NCBI RefSeq assembly: GCF_019598945.1
Contig: NZ_CP080598.1
Coordinates: 4,960,001-5,024,000, forward strand
Direction: 5' to 3'
Origin: Sphaerospermopsis torques-reginae ITEP-024
GTDB taxonomy: Bacteria; Cyanobacteriota; Cyanobacteriia; Cyanobacteriales; Nostocaceae
Length of the DNA: 64,000 bases
Made by a program: the position numbers and the translations under genes. Below are positions 1-10,567 of the stretch, one piece after another. Under the pieces are notes generated by a model. The model was given only the letters and a program-made list of their open reading frames with translations, made no database searches and had not been told where the DNA came from. How positions within the stretch are numbered: position 1 is the first letter of the stretch; each line of letters opens with the position of its first letter.

Positions 1-101
1 GAGTTGATGATTCATATACCTCTATCCACTAAATTAAAACCATAACACCAATTATAACACCTCTCTTCCTCTGCGTCCTCTGCGCCTCTGCGTGAGAAAA
101 C

Positions 102-141
102 AAAAAAAGGACGAACCCCAAAAGATCCGCCCCAAAATGCC
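102..141. repeat. Direct repeat, left copy, flanking the DUF2442/DUF4160 pair
   Basis: A 40-bp A-rich/C-rich segment that reappears at 805-846 with about three differences, in the same orientation. The two copies bracket the small gene pair exactly. In both places the copy follows a run of short ctgcg- or cttcg-type repeats. Seen directly; origin by insertion or duplication is an inference. Confidence 0.7.
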
Positions 142-158
142 GAATAAAATCCAAAAAT

Positions 159-449
159 TTAAACTTTGACTGAATCAAATTTATTTCCATGATAGCTAGA
201 AATAGCTTCACCAGTAATTACGGAATAAAGAACATCAGGATCTAAATCTGCGCCATTATCCCAATAAATTGTTCCCCATTCAGGGTTAACTTTCACAGTT
301 TTAAAATATTCTATATCCCGTAAAGGTTGAAAAACACCAGTAAATTCAATTAATTGACTAACATCAATAATACCTTCTTTTCCATCTTCAAATTTCAGAT
401 AGAGTTGATAGTTATCTTGAGGAATGACTTCTATAATATCTTGCAGCAT
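159..449 (-). CDS. DUF2442 domain protein
   Basis: A 96-residue protein that matches my recollection of the DUF2442 family: an N-terminal stretch ending in an FEDGKEG turn, a central hydrophobic segment and the WDNGADLDPDVLY signature near residues 64-76. DUF2442 proteins commonly sit beside DUF4160 proteins in two-gene modules that resemble toxin-antitoxin pairs, and here the DUF4160 gene lies 3 bp upstream on the same strand. No biochemical role can be read from the sequence. The pair sits between direct repeats, which suggests it arrived as a unit. Confidence 0.8.
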   Translation of the reverse strand: MLQDIIEVIPQDNYQLYLKFEDGKEGIIDVSQLIEFTGVFQPLRDIEYFKTVKVNPEWGTIYWDNGADLDPDVLYSVITGEAISSYHGNKFDSVKV

Positions 450-452
450 AAT

Positions 453-713
453 TTATTCCAATGGTTCTATTTTTTCTAAAGAATTATTTTGTCTAGCCAA
501 GTTCCAGTTTTTTAAAAGTTCTGATTTGTGCATTGCTGCCCATTCAATTACTAAACCTAAAACTCTAGGACTCAGTTTACCTTCTAAAATTGATAATGTT
601 TCTATATCAATAATTGCCTTTTGTTGATTATAACGAACATGAAAATGTGGTAGAGGATGATCATTATAATACATAGTAATAATAATTCCTAAAAAACGGC
701 AGATTTCCGGCAT
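453..713 (-). CDS. DUF4160 domain protein
   Basis: An 86-residue protein with the family hallmarks near its start: MPEICRFLGI, then the IITMYYNDHPLPHFHV segment rich in His. It is the first gene of a two-gene operon with the DUF2442 gene, with a 3-bp gap, which indicates translational coupling. DUF4160/DUF2442 pairs are widespread in cyanobacteria and are suspected to be toxin-antitoxin-like; which partner would be toxic is not known to me. No promoter was resolved upstream. Confidence 0.8.
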   Translation of the reverse strand: MPEICRFLGIIITMYYNDHPLPHFHVRYNQQKAIIDIETLSILEGKLSPRVLGLVIEWAAMHKSELLKNWNLARQNNSLEKIEPLE

Positions 714-804
714 GACATCACCTGATCATGTATTTCTTGTAATTTGAATTATCACATTATAGCATATTCTCTTCTTTCGTCCCTTCGTCCCTTCGTGGTT
801 CAAT

Positions 805-846
805 AAAAAAAAGGACAAACCCCAAAAGATTCGCCCCAAAATTGCC
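805..846. repeat. Direct repeat, right copy, flanking the DUF2442/DUF4160 pair
   Basis: The second copy of the segment seen at 102-141, in the same orientation, ending 18 bp before the chlN stop codon region. It has one extra T near its end and two substitutions relative to the left copy. Confidence 0.7.
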
Positions 847-863
847 AAAGAACACGCAAAACT

Positions 864-2282
<1,419 letters not shown>

Positions 2283-2301
2283 TTAATTTTTAATGCTTAC
2301 A

Positions 2302-2438
2302 AGTCAGGAGTCAGGTGACAGGAGTTTTTTATTTTGGATTTTGGATTTTGGATTTTGGATTGTTTTTGTTATCTCCAATCTAAAATCTAAAATCTAAAAT
2401 TTTCTTCCCCAGTCCCCAGTCCCCAGTCCCCAGTCACC
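2302..2438. repeat. Block of several heptamer STRR families between the DUF5331 gene and chlN
   Basis: Four different 7-bp tandem repeats follow each other: a GTCAGGA type, TTTTGGA (2332-2361), CTAAAAT (about 2380-2401) and CCCCAGT (2407-2434). They fill almost the whole gap inside an otherwise co-directional operon. Such STRRs are typical of Nostocales genomes. Confidence 0.85.
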
Positions 2439-2449
2439 TATTCACTGAT

Positions 2450-3232
2450 TTAATTGTTGGGGAAGAGACGAGCCATTTCTGACTCATCAAAAACCTCAGA
2501 TGGTAATTCTTCACCTAAAAGGTTATTATTTTCTTCACCCTTTTCTAGAGATGAATCATCTCCCCAGACATCAGAAATCACATCACTAAATGCACTTTCA
2601 TTTTCTTGATTTAAATTATCAAATCCATTGTCATTAGATAGATTGAAATTATCTAAATCCTGATCTTCTTTATCCTCTGTCAAACTGATTGAATCAAAGG
2701 ACATTTCAGTAAATTCACTCACTCCTTCTACAATCGATGCTGGTTCAAACTCCGCTGATAAACTTTGAGCAGATACATAACCTGCATTAAACCCATCCTC
2801 AGTTTTTAGTGAATCTTTTTCTTCCCACTGATGATTATGTAAATCAATAACACTAAAATCAGCAATTGCTGATGGTTGGGGTTCAGAAATGTATTCTGTA
2901 GCTGTTTCGGAAGCACGAGAGTACATTTCTGGTTCTTTTGTAGGACTCAAACGATTACCAAGAACAATATCTGGGTCAAAATGTAACCCAAGCAGGTCAA
3001 TCAAAGTATCAGCATCGGGATTTAATTTGGCAAAAGGAAACATCAACTGGGCTAATCTAGGTTCCAGGGCATTGACTACCCCCAGAATCAGGTAAGAGGA
3101 AGGGCGCTTCCCACCATCGGGTGTATAAACCGATTCCACTGCCATTTGGAGAATAATCCAGTCACGGTTGACCTGAAAGAACTGTAACCACTTTTGTTTG
3201 ATTGAATCCGTCAAACTATCAAAGAAGGCCAT
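2450..3232 (-). CDS. DUF5331 protein in the chlL-chlN operon
   Basis: The N-terminal half (from MAFFDSLTDSIKQKW) is a conserved cyanobacterial domain that I recognise as DUF5331. The C-terminal half, from about residue 130, is acidic and rich in Ser, Asp, Glu and Asn, and is probably disordered. I place the start at the ATG at 3232 because it has a purine-rich GGGGGAG site just upstream and the conserved domain begins there; the longer reading to 3271 would overlap chlL. An ORF at this place between chlL and chlN is known from other cyanobacteria. A role in assembly or regulation of the reductase is plausible by context only. Confidence 0.85.
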   Translation of the reverse strand: MAFFDSLTDSIKQKWLQFFQVNRDWIILQMAVESVYTPDGGKRPSSYLILGVVNALEPRLAQLMFPFAKLNPDADTLIDLLGLHFDPDIVLGNRLSPTKEPEMYSRASETATEYISEPQPSAIADFSVIDLHNHQWEEKDSLKTEDGFNAGYVSAQSLSAEFEPASIVEGVSEFTEMSFDSISLTEDKEDQDLDNFNLSNDNGFDNLNQENESAFSDVISDVWGDDSSLEKGEENNNLLGEELPSEVFDESEMARLFPNN

Positions 3233-3263
3233 AGTCTCCCCCATCCTGAAGAGGTAAATTGTT

Positions 3264-4130
3264 TTATACAATCATCAAGTCTAATTCCTCTTCCGGATTT
3301 GTTACCTGTGGTTTACCCGGATTTAAATAAAAATCTGACAAAAGTGAAAAAAGTTCACGATCAGGGGCATCGTTAGGAACAACACCTTCAGGAAGCGCTA
3401 ATATCTGATCAGCTACACTAAGGTAATAGTCACAAACGTATCTCAGGGAAGGATCTGATTCTGCCATTTCAAAAAGTGTTTTTCCTTTAACACGGGAAAC
3501 ACGAATATCTTCTATTAAAGGTAATACTTCTAAAACTGGCATTGGTACGGCTTCTACGTACTTATCAATTAAGTCACGTTTAGCAGTACGATTACCGATT
3601 AACCCCGCTAGTCTCAGGGGGTGAGTTCTGGCTTTTTCACGGACGGAAGCAGCGATGCGGTTAGCAGCAAATAAGGCATCAAAACCGTTGTCTGTAACGA
3701 TCATACAGTAGTCGGCATAGTTCAAAGGTGCTGCAAAACCACCACAAACCACATCACCGAGAACGTCAAATAAAATTACGTCATATTCATCAAAAGCGTT
3801 AAGTTCTTTTAAGAGTTTGACTGTTTCACCTACCACATAACCGCCACATCCCGCACCTGCTGGCGGTCCACCGGCTTCCACGCAGTCAACTCCACCATAG
3901 CCTTTATAAATCACATCCTCTGGCCAAACATCTTCGTAGTGATAGTCTTTCTCTTGCAGGGTGTCGATGATGGTAGGAATCAAAAACCCGGTTAGGGTAA
4001 AGGTGCTGTCGTGTTTGGGGTCACAACCAATTTGCAGCACTTTTTTACCCCGTTTAGCTAGGGCTACGGATATATTACAGCTGGTTGTAGATTTACCGAT
4101 ACCGCCTTTTCCATACACTGCTAATTTCAT
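3264..4130 (-). CDS. chlL: Light-independent protochlorophyllide reductase ATP-binding protein L
   Basis: ChlL is the NifH-like ATPase that delivers electrons to the ChlN-ChlB component. The 288-residue protein has a P-loop (GKGGIGKST, residues 7-15) and the two cysteines that bridge a [4Fe-4S] cluster between the two subunits of the dimer (C95 and C129). The switch motif around D125 is present. It is the first gene of the operon, and the DUF5331 gene follows after 31 bp. The 590-bp upstream gap presumably carries the promoter. In cyanobacteria this enzyme supports chlorophyll synthesis in the dark and is oxygen sensitive. Confidence 0.98.
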   Translation of the reverse strand: MKLAVYGKGGIGKSTTSCNISVALAKRGKKVLQIGCDPKHDSTFTLTGFLIPTIIDTLQEKDYHYEDVWPEDVIYKGYGGVDCVEAGGPPAGAGCGGYVVGETVKLLKELNAFDEYDVILFDVLGDVVCGGFAAPLNYADYCMIVTDNGFDALFAANRIAASVREKARTHPLRLAGLIGNRTAKRDLIDKYVEAVPMPVLEVLPLIEDIRVSRVKGKTLFEMAESDPSLRYVCDYYLSVADQILALPEGVVPNDAPDRELFSLLSDFYLNPGKPQVTNPEEELDLMIV

Positions 4131-4717
4131 TTTTCCTTACCTCTTATAGTTTCTTTTCTTAGCTCGTACCTTTACCCAGCACTCAACCAGTTAGATGTGT
4201 GAGGTCTGTGAGTGCCATTATTGTGCAAATTCCTAGAAAAGCAAAGGGTCTAAAAATCAGAAAATCAAAGATAATTGATTTCTTACAACGATATTTTTAT
4301 ATATAAAGCTTAAATAAACTTTAAAATCTCGAAAAAATCTTAAAAACCTCATTTATTCATATTTTTAAACTTTTTATATAAAAAAAGTTACAAAAGACAA
4401 ATTAGATAAAATACTATTTTATTAATGGTTTCCATAGAATTATTCAATCATGGCTCAAGTTTATTAAGCAGCAAATAAGATGTTATTGCTGATGAGCATA
4501 ACTATCGTCAGTGCATACCAGGAGAATAGACTTGAGATTTGAGAGAGGAGATAAAAGGATATAAATTTAGGGTTTTTGGGGCGGGAAGAAAACAAAAGTA
4601 ATCTGCATCTATCTTTGATCTCTGAGTATCTGCGATTATTGTTGTTAATTAATATTAAATATTCAAATATCTGAGAAAAGTTAATCAAATCATGACATAG
4701 TTAAATTTTATGTATAA
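4131..4717. other. Long AT-rich gap upstream of chlL
   Basis: About 590 bp without a convincing gene. It is strongly AT-rich, especially 4260-4440, and includes the region from which the chlL operon must be transcribed. An open frame at 4464-4688 lacks the look of a real protein. No clear -35/-10 pair or repeat family was resolved. Confidence 0.5.
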
Positions 4718-4978
4718 TCATGTGTAATTATTAATTTTTTCCAGATCATTAATTTCCTGTAAAGATTGCCAGCCTGCGTGCCATTGAGAGTTATCCTGTA
4801 ATAACTTGGCATTGATCCAAAAACGCACATTAGGATCACAAGCAGCTACCATTTCCGCATAGACCCATTTACCCTGATTTTTACGGTTAACAACCTGAAA
4901 ATGTCGCCAACCATCAACTTTTTGCTGTGCTGTCCACTTAGAACCCAGTAAATGAGGAAACTTTTGTTTTTTGGGCAT
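4718..4978 (-). CDS. TIGR02450-type Trp-rich small protein
   Basis: An 86-residue protein with tryptophans at regular spacing (SKWTA, GWRHF, KWVYAEM, FWINAKLL, WHAGWQSL). The pattern fits the TIGR02450 family of Trp-rich proteins found in cyanobacteria and some proteobacteria. The function is unknown. The start ATG at 4978 gives MPKKQKFPHLLGSKW, close to the usual family start. Directly upstream lies a short heptamer repeat (attggtg type). Confidence 0.85.
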   Translation of the reverse strand: MPKKQKFPHLLGSKWTAQQKVDGWRHFQVVNRKNQGKWVYAEMVAACDPNVRFWINAKLLQDNSQWHAGWQSLQEINDLEKINNYT

Positions 4979-5578
4979 TGGTAATTGGTGATTGGGGACT
5001 GGTGATTGGTAAAAATTAAAAAATTAATATAATTTATTGAACACCCAAACATCATACCAATAATATGGTAAACACATACTTGTATTTATAGACGCTCTTC
5101 TCTGCTACTCTGCGCCTCTGCGTGAAACAAAAAGCATTAAGCAAAATTAGACAAAAAAGAAAAACTTTCACCAAGGTTTTACTTATTTTTTAACTTATAA
5201 TTTACCCTTGGATTTTACACATATCATACCACAAAAATCTTGTGTGTCAATATCAATCCTGAAACGACGGAAACTCGTTAGTAATTGACATATATTCTCA
5301 AGATTATTGAGAATAAAGGGGGATTATTGTCAATAAACCACATCGCACACTTTTTTTCCAGATCAGAGATTTAAAAAACTTATATATTATTGAGGTGACA
5401 GGTGATAGGTGACAGGTGACAGTAAATAATTAATTAATTATCAATTACTCATGACCAGCTTAAACTAAATAACTGATGACTTGGGATAATACTACATAAT
5501 GAGGATGAGAAGACCGATCCAGAAAAAGGCTAGGGTATTTTTACAATGACGATATGAGAGTGAATTTTCAAAAAAACT
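4979..5578. other. Repeat-bearing gap between the Trp-rich protein and clpB
   Basis: This 600-bp stretch between two divergent genes holds a ctgcg-type repeat near 5095-5130, a 9-bp inverted repeat at 5293-5315, a heptamer STRR (GGTGACA type) at about 5393-5424, and the clpB leader. I see no gene in it. Confidence 0.6.
5293..5315. promoter_or_regulatory. Perfect 9-bp inverted repeat TATTCTCAA-N5-TTGAGAATA upstream of clpB
   Basis: The two 9-bp arms are exact complements around a 5-bp spacer. The motif resembles iron-box or Fur-family operators reported in Anabaena (TCTCA cores), but it is 264 bp from clpB and could equally be a small hairpin. A near copy occurs around 27016-27040 upstream of the methionine aminopeptidase gene. 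Confidence 0.35.
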
Positions 5579-8197
5579 ATGCAACCGACTGATCCGAACA
5601 AATTTACAGAAAAAGCCTGGGAAGCGATCGCGCAAACACCAGAGATTGCTAAACAATACCAGCAGCAGCAACTAGAAAGCGAACATTTAATGAAAGCACT
5701 GCTGGAGCAGGATGGACTTGCTAACGCTATTTTTACTAAAGCCGGTGCAAACATCCCCAAAATCAGAGATTACACAGAACAATTTATTTCCCGTCAACCC
5801 AAAGTATCAGGAAGTAGCACATCTGTATATTTGGGTAAAAGTTTAGATACATTATTAGACAGATCGGAAAAATATCGCCAAGAATTTAAAGATGAATATA
5901 TTTCCGTAGAACATATATTATTAGGATATGCTAAAGATGACAGACTTGGTAAAAGTCTACTGCAAGAAATTGGTTTAGACGAAGGCAAATTAAAGAATAC
6001 TATTAAACAAATTCGTGGGAGTCAGAAAGTGACAGATCAAAGTCCAGAAGGAAAATATCAATCTTTAGAAAAATACGGACGTGACTTAACAGAAGCAGCA
6101 CGTCAAGGAAAATTAGATCCGGTAATTGGTCGGGATGATGAAATTAGAAGAACCATTCAAATTCTTTCTCGGAGAACAAAAAATAATCCTGTATTAATTG
6201 GTGAACCTGGAGTTGGAAAAACCGCCATTGCGGAAGGTTTAGCACAGCGAATAGTTGCGGGTGACGTTCCCCAATCTTTGAAAGATAGAAAACTAATTGC
6301 TTTAGATATGGGGGCGTTAATTGCCGGGGCAAAATTTAGAGGTGAATTTGAAGAAAGACTGAAAGCAGTATTAAAAGAGGTTACCGAATCTGGTGGAAAT
6401 ATTGTATTATTTATAGATGAAATTCATACCGTTGTCGGTGCAGGTGCAACCCAAGGGGCGATGGATGCAGGTAACTTATTAAAACCCATGTTAGCACGGG
6501 GTGAACTGCGTTGTATTGGGGCGACAACTTTAGATGAATATCGTAAATATATAGAAAAAGATGCTGCTTTAGAAAGACGCTTCCAACAAGTTTATGTAGA
6601 TCAGCCAGATGTGGCAGATACGATTTCAATTTTACGGGGTTTAAAAGAACGGTATGAAGTGCATCACGGGGTAAAAATTTCCGATAGTTCCTTAGTTGCT
6701 GCTGCGACTTTATCGAGTAGATATATTAGCGATCGCTTCCTGCCAGATAAAGCTATTGACTTGGTAGATGAAGCTGCTGCTAGGTTGAAGATGGAAATTA
6801 CATCCAAACCAGAAGAACTAGACGAAATTGATCGGAAAATTCTCCAATTAGAAATGGAGAAATTGTCCTTACAAAAAGAAAGTGATTTAGCTTCCCGTGA
6901 ACGTTTGGAAAGACTAGAAAAAGAACTTGCCGACTTTAAAGAAGAACAACGCGCACTCAGCGCCCAATGGCAATCAGAAAAAGATATTATCACCAAAATT
7001 CAATCTATCAAAGAAGAAATTGATCGAGTTAACTTAGAAATTCAACAAGCAGAAAGAAACTATGATCTTAACCGTGCTGCTGAATTGAAATATGGTAAAC
7101 TCACAGAATTACACCGACAATTAGAAACCGTAGAAAGGGAACTAGCTAACGCCCAAGGAACAGGAAAATCATTATTAAGAGAAGAAGTCACCGAAGCGGA
7201 CATTGCCGAAATTATTTCTAAATGGACAGGTATTCCTATTAGTAAATTAGTGGAATCAGAAAAAGAAAAATTACTGCATTTAGAAGATGAATTACATCAG
7301 CGAGTAATTGGACAAAGTGAAGCTGTCACTGCTGTAGCTGACGCTATTCAACGTTCTCGCGCTGGACTTGCTGATCCTAACCGCCCCATTGCTAGTTTTA
7401 TTTTCCTTGGACCAACGGGAGTTGGTAAAACAGAATTAGCTAAAGCTTTAGCTGCTTATATGTTTGATACAGAAGAAGCTTTAGTCAGAATTGATATGTC
7501 AGAATACATGGAGAAACACGCCGTTTCTCGGTTAATTGGTGCGCCTCCAGGTTATGTTGGTTATGAAGAAGGTGGACAATTAACAGAAGCTATTCGTCGT
7601 CGTCCTTACGCAGTAATTTTATTCGACGAAATTGAAAAAGCGCACCCCGATGTATTTAACATTTTCCTGCAAATTTTAGATGATGGTCGCGTTACCGACT
7701 CCCAAGGAAGAACGGTAGACTTCAAAAATACCATTATCATCATGACTAGTAACATCGGTTCTCAATATATTCTGGATGTTGCTGGGGATGATTCACGGTA
7801 TGATGAAATGCGTCATCGAGTTATGGAAACAATGCGGAATAGTTTCCGTCCTGAGTTCTTGAACCGCATTGATGAAATTATCATCTTCCACGGTTTACAA
7901 AAATCAGAACTGCGGGAAATTGTGCAACTGCAAGTAGATAGACTCAGACAAAGATTAACTGATAAAAAAATGTCCCTGCGACTTGCTGGATCTGCACTAG
8001 ACTTTTTAGCAGAAGTTGGTTATGATCCTGTATTTGGTGCGAGACCATTAAAACGTGCCATTCAAAGAGAGTTAGAAACCCAAATTGCTAAAGCTATTTT
8101 GCGGGGTGAATTTAATGACGGTGATACAATTTTTGTTGATGTGCAAAATGAACGTCTAGCTTTTAGTCGTTTACCAGTGGAAGTGTTTAGCAGTTAG
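5579..8197 (+). CDS. clpB: ATP-dependent disaggregase ClpB
   Basis: A Hsp100 chaperone that extracts polypeptides from aggregates with DnaK. The 872-residue protein has the normal order: N-terminal Clp repeat domain (to about 145), first AAA+ module with Walker A GEPGVGKT at 208-215, a coiled-coil middle domain (about 410-535, which marks ClpB rather than ClpC or ClpA), second AAA+ module with GPTGVGKT at 611-618, and a C-terminal D2-small domain. There is no IGF/IGL loop evident for ClpP binding. The ATG at 5579 is chosen for the usual N-terminus. No CIRCE-like operator was found upstream. Cyanobacteria often have two clpB genes; which one this is cannot be decided here. Confidence 0.96.
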   Translation: MQPTDPNKFTEKAWEAIAQTPEIAKQYQQQQLESEHLMKALLEQDGLANAIFTKAGANIPKIRDYTEQFISRQPKVSGSSTSVYLGKSLDTLLDRSEKYRQEFKDEYISVEHILLGYAKDDRLGKSLLQEIGLDEGKLKNTIKQIRGSQKVTDQSPEGKYQSLEKYGRDLTEAARQGKLDPVIGRDDEIRRTIQILSRRTKNNPVLIGEPGVGKTAIAEGLAQRIVAGDVPQSLKDRKLIALDMGALIAGAKFRGEFEERLKAVLKEVTESGGNIVLFIDEIHTVVGAGATQGAMDAGNLLKPMLARGELRCIGATTLDEYRKYIEKDAALERRFQQVYVDQPDVADTISILRGLKERYEVHHGVKISDSSLVAAATLSSRYISDRFLPDKAIDLVDEAAARLKMEITSKPEELDEIDRKILQLEMEKLSLQKESDLASRERLERLEKELADFKEEQRALSAQWQSEKDIITKIQSIKEEIDRVNLEIQQAERNYDLNRAAELKYGKLTELHRQLETVERELANAQGTGKSLLREEVTEADIAEIISKWTGIPISKLVESEKEKLLHLEDELHQRVIGQSEAVTAVADAIQRSRAGLADPNRPIASFIFLGPTGVGKTELAKALAAYMFDTEEALVRIDMSEYMEKHAVSRLIGAPPGYVGYEEGGQLTEAIRRRPYAVILFDEIEKAHPDVFNIFLQILDDGRVTDSQGRTVDFKNTIIIMTSNIGSQYILDVAGDDSRYDEMRHRVMETMRNSFRPEFLNRIDEIIIFHGLQKSELREIVQLQVDRLRQRLTDKKMSLRLAGSALDFLAEVGYDPVFGARPLKRAIQRELETQIAKAILRGEFNDGDTIFVDVQNERLAFSRLPVEVFSS

Positions 8198-8422
8198 TTT
8201 AATGTTAGTATTTAGCTATCAGTATTCAGCAGTCCGTGATTTACAGGTTATGCGAAAATCACCAATTGATAAGATACGAAGTTATCAAATATTCTGACTC
8301 TTGTACGGGTTTAGCACTGCTAAAAACCTACTGACTTCTGAATACTAAATACTGATAATTAAACTGTGGAGAAAAATTGAAAAACCTAGTTTTTAAAAAC
8401 TTTTAAAGGCTAGAAATTAGTT

Positions 8423-8450
8423 CCCCGACTTTTCAAAAAGTTGGGGTTTT
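8423..8450 (+). terminator. Stem-loop with T-run upstream of the Nif11-like gene
   Basis: CCCCgACTTTT and AAAAGTtGGGG form an 11-bp stem with a 2-base loop, followed by TTTT. It can end transcripts from clpB. The same ccccgactt hairpin type is a common dispersed element in cyanobacteria, so it may be a repeat used as a terminator. Confidence 0.6.
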
Positions 8451-8495
8451 GAGTTATAAATCATCAAAATAAACCATATACTAGGAGTGTAATCT

Positions 8496-8714
8496 ATGTC
8501 TTTAGAACAGGTTGAAAGTTTTTATGAAATGTTGAATTTAGAACCTGGTGTATATGAATTATATTATAAAAATTGCCGTCAACCCGGAGTTTTTGATAAT
8601 TCTCACTGGGAAACAAAAAAAATAGTTAATTTCGCTGCTACTTTTGGCTATATTTTTACCGAAGAAGAATTAGAGGACTTTTGGTTTGCAACTGAACCTG
8701 TGAGCTTGTCCTAA
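8496..8714 (+). CDS. Nif11-like small protein
   Basis: A 72-residue protein beginning MSLEQVESFYEML and ending with a GYIFTEEELEDFW segment. This start and the late G(Y/F).FT.EE motif are the hallmarks of the Nif11 family, which includes leader peptides of ribosomally made natural products and stand-alone proteins of unknown role. It lacks a double-Gly cleavage site and core peptide, and no modifying enzyme is nearby, so it is more likely a solitary Nif11-type protein than a precursor. A ribosome site (AGGAG) lies 8 bp upstream of the ATG. Confidence 0.75.
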   Translation: MSLEQVESFYEMLNLEPGVYELYYKNCRQPGVFDNSHWETKKIVNFAATFGYIFTEEELEDFWFATEPVSLS

Positions 8715-9139
8715 GTTGACAATTTCATAGACAAAACCCTACTTATATTGACAAAAATCAATATATTTTCCGGAAAAAATCAACTACTTGATATATAATA
8801 CGGTGATATCAAGTATTGAATTGAGACTATTGCCGACGCGAAAACCAAGCAATGATGGTGGTAGTCTTTTTCAGAAACTTAATTGGAACACAATCGCGTT
8901 GGGCTACAGCGTGAAAGTCTACAGAGGGATAACCGCTCCCATGCTCCCGTTGAAGTAGAAAGTAAAGTCTAGCTTTGTCTAGGTTTTATATTGCAGAGTA
9001 AGTCGTAAATAGGTGATTGGTGATTGGTGATTGGGAAAATACAAATAATTTCCTCTGCTCCCCAGTTTCTTCCCCAGTCCCTAGTCACCAGTCCCCAACA
9101 ACCAAAATTCCAAAATAGCTTTTGCCTGTGACATTACTG
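8715..9139. other. Gap with structured, unassigned sequence
   Basis: About 425 bp with no clear gene. It holds a perfect 9-bp inverted repeat (8786-8814, ACTTGATAT/ATATCAAGT), a stem of AGACTA/TAGTCT (8824-8829 and 8862-8867) ending in TTTTT, a denser stretch at 8880-8990 whose forward frame reads like a short protein tail ending at about 8957, and STRRs at 9009-9098. It could be a small RNA, or the decayed right end of a TnpB-type insertion sequence with its RNA. I cannot decide. Confidence 0.4.
9009..9098. repeat. Heptamer STRRs (ATTGGTG and CCCCAGT types)
   Basis: Three to four units of ATTGGTG at 9009-9034 and an imperfect CCCCAGT-type run at about 9059-9098, both in the gap downstream of the SRPBCC gene. 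Confidence 0.75.
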
Positions 9140-9703
9140 TTATTGACTTAACATCAGCACTTGTCGCATTTTCCGCATATTTTCTGGTAATTCCAAGTTC
9201 ATTGCTTGTTGAATAAAAATTGAGGGGATGGGAATATTCGGCGTTGCTTGCACTGTATAGGCTAACAAAGTTCCATTTCCCATGTCTTTAAGTTCTAAGT
9301 TGGCATGGAAATCTTCAAATGTCCCTTTTTCCATGCGAAATTGTATTTGCTGTCCTAAGACTTCAACAACGCTGAGATAAATTTCTACTTGGGCATTGAA
9401 AAATAAAAATGCTTTTTGTGCTGTTTGATATAGGCGCTTGACATCACCTTTGGTTATGATCTCGCTTTTTGTGACATCAGGGAAATATTGCACCCAACGG
9501 GGATAATCTGTAATCTGCTGCCAAACGTCGGAGCGAACTAAGGGTAAGTACATCCAAGCTGTGACAGCACCACCCCAGAGAGTATGCGATCTTGTTTGTA
9601 GCAAAATTTCACCTTGGATCAGTGACTTTTGTTTGTCTTGACTCCACAACATATCTAACCCTTTAGAACTTTGAATAGTTGATGAGATATCAGATACAGA
9701 CAT
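9140..9703 (-). CDS. SRPBCC-fold (polyketide cyclase/dehydrase-like) protein
   Basis: A 187-residue soluble protein with the START-like/SRPBCC pattern: a segment with SDVWQQITDYPRWVQYFPDV around residues 58-77, then alternating beta strands (EIYLSVVEV, IQFRMEKGTF, ANLELKDM, LAYTVQATP) and a long C-terminal helix. Such proteins bind hydrophobic ligands in a cavity; the ligand here is unknown. Related proteins are common in cyanobacteria and plastids. It is monocistronic as far as can be seen. Confidence 0.75.
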   Translation of the reverse strand: MSVSDISSTIQSSKGLDMLWSQDKQKSLIQGEILLQTRSHTLWGGAVTAWMYLPLVRSDVWQQITDYPRWVQYFPDVTKSEIITKGDVKRLYQTAQKAFLFFNAQVEIYLSVVEVLGQQIQFRMEKGTFEDFHANLELKDMGNGTLLAYTVQATPNIPIPSIFIQQAMNLELPENMRKMRQVLMLSQ

Positions 9704-10068
9704 AGTGTTTTTCTCTACCCCTCAAACAATATTTATTAACCAAAAACTGAATCAAAAATTTAAATCTTCTAAAAAACCAGAGTTTGAAAGTTTCAACCAA
9801 GAAATTTCAGGATTTAAACCCACTCAATTTTAATTACAGTTCATTTTGTTGATTTTCTGGATATAATTTTATGGAAGTTGATTCTATCTACAAACTCTTA
9901 CACCCTGTATTTAAATCTACCTGTTTGGCAGAAATGACTGACAGTATCATTTTTTCCGTCTTTCCCATTTTCTATTTCCTGCCCAAATAGATATGAACCT
10001 GCAACAAGTGGACATGATATAATTTTAAGTTAAACTGTAAGTTTTGCTGAAATTGCAAGGAAAATCCA
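9704..10068. other. Gap between divergent SRPBCC and small membrane protein genes
   Basis: About 365 bp that must carry two divergent promoters. I see no gene, no repeat family and no convincing operator. Confidence 0.4.
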
Positions 10069-10263
10069 GTGAATCAATCTTCATTAAATCGCAAATTAAC
10101 TCAAATTTTAGGTATCCTTCTTGGTATGGGAATAGCCTTATGGATACTCAGAGGTTTGGGTATTCTCACTTTTATTCCTGGTGGTGTGATTTGGTTATTG
10201 TTGTTTGGGGCGTTGGGGTTAGGCATTTTCAGTTATTTTCAACGCAGATTATGGCGTTTTTAA
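10069..10263 (+). CDS. Small two-helix membrane protein
   Basis: A 64-residue protein that begins with GTG, preceded by AAGGAAAA, and is almost entirely two hydrophobic helices (about residues 11-31 and 33-52) joined by the turn FIPGG and ending in basic residues (FQRRLWRF). I do not recognise a named family. It lies 112 bp upstream of the rubredoxin gene on the same strand and may be co-transcribed with it. A longer overlapping frame from 10044 is judged a shadow. Confidence 0.55.
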   Translation: MNQSSLNRKLTQILGILLGMGIALWILRGLGILTFIPGGVIWLLLFGALGLGIFSYFQRRLWRF

Positions 10264-10375
10264 GATCCGTCCTCGGCAATAAGCAAGTACATATAGATTG
10301 ATATCAAAATATAAATATATGGAATACTATGGAATAGTGGAAAGCTGAACTAATTAGTTTTAGGGCGCAAAATCC

Positions 10376-10540
10376 ATGCAAAAATATATATGTACTGTCT
10401 GTGGCTATATCTATGATCCTGAAGTTGGTGATCCTGATGGTGGGATAGAACCAGGAACAGTTTTTGAAGATATCCCAGAAGACTGGTTTTGTCCTGTTTG
10501 CGGTGCTGCAAAAGAGGATTTTACACTTTTTGAAGAGTAA
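10376..10540 (+). CDS. Rubredoxin
   Basis: A 54-residue protein with the complete rubredoxin signature: C6-x2-C9 in the first knuckle ([12 protein letters not shown]) and C39-x2-C42 in the second (WFCPVCGA), which bind a single iron atom. The conserved aromatic residues Y4, Y11, Y13 and W37 are present. It is a soluble short form without the C-terminal membrane anchor found in the RubA protein that acts in photosystem assembly, so its partner is uncertain. A flavoprotein gene starts 27 bp downstream on the same strand, which could indicate a redox pair. Confidence 0.95.
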   Translation: MQKYICTVCGYIYDPEVGDPDGGIEPGTVFEDIPEDWFCPVCGAAKEDFTLFEE

Positions 10541-10567
10541 AGTAAGATTATTGAAAGATTTTTAAAG

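Noticed and set aside
4464-4688. 74-codon open frame upstream of chlL
   Set aside because: Poor protein-like composition in AT-rich DNA and no recognisable family.
4846-5055. 69-codon open frame overlapping the Trp-rich protein gene
   Set aside because: It is a shadow in another frame; part of it is just a translated heptamer repeat (SPITNY).
8496-8714. Nif11-like gene as a natural-product precursor
   Set aside because: No Gly-Gly cleavage site, no core peptide and no modifying enzyme or exporter near; a solitary Nif11 protein is more likely.
10044-10301. 85-codon open frame around the small membrane protein gene
   Set aside because: Starts with TTG and reads through in a different frame; the GTG frame at 10069 gives a sensible two-helix protein.
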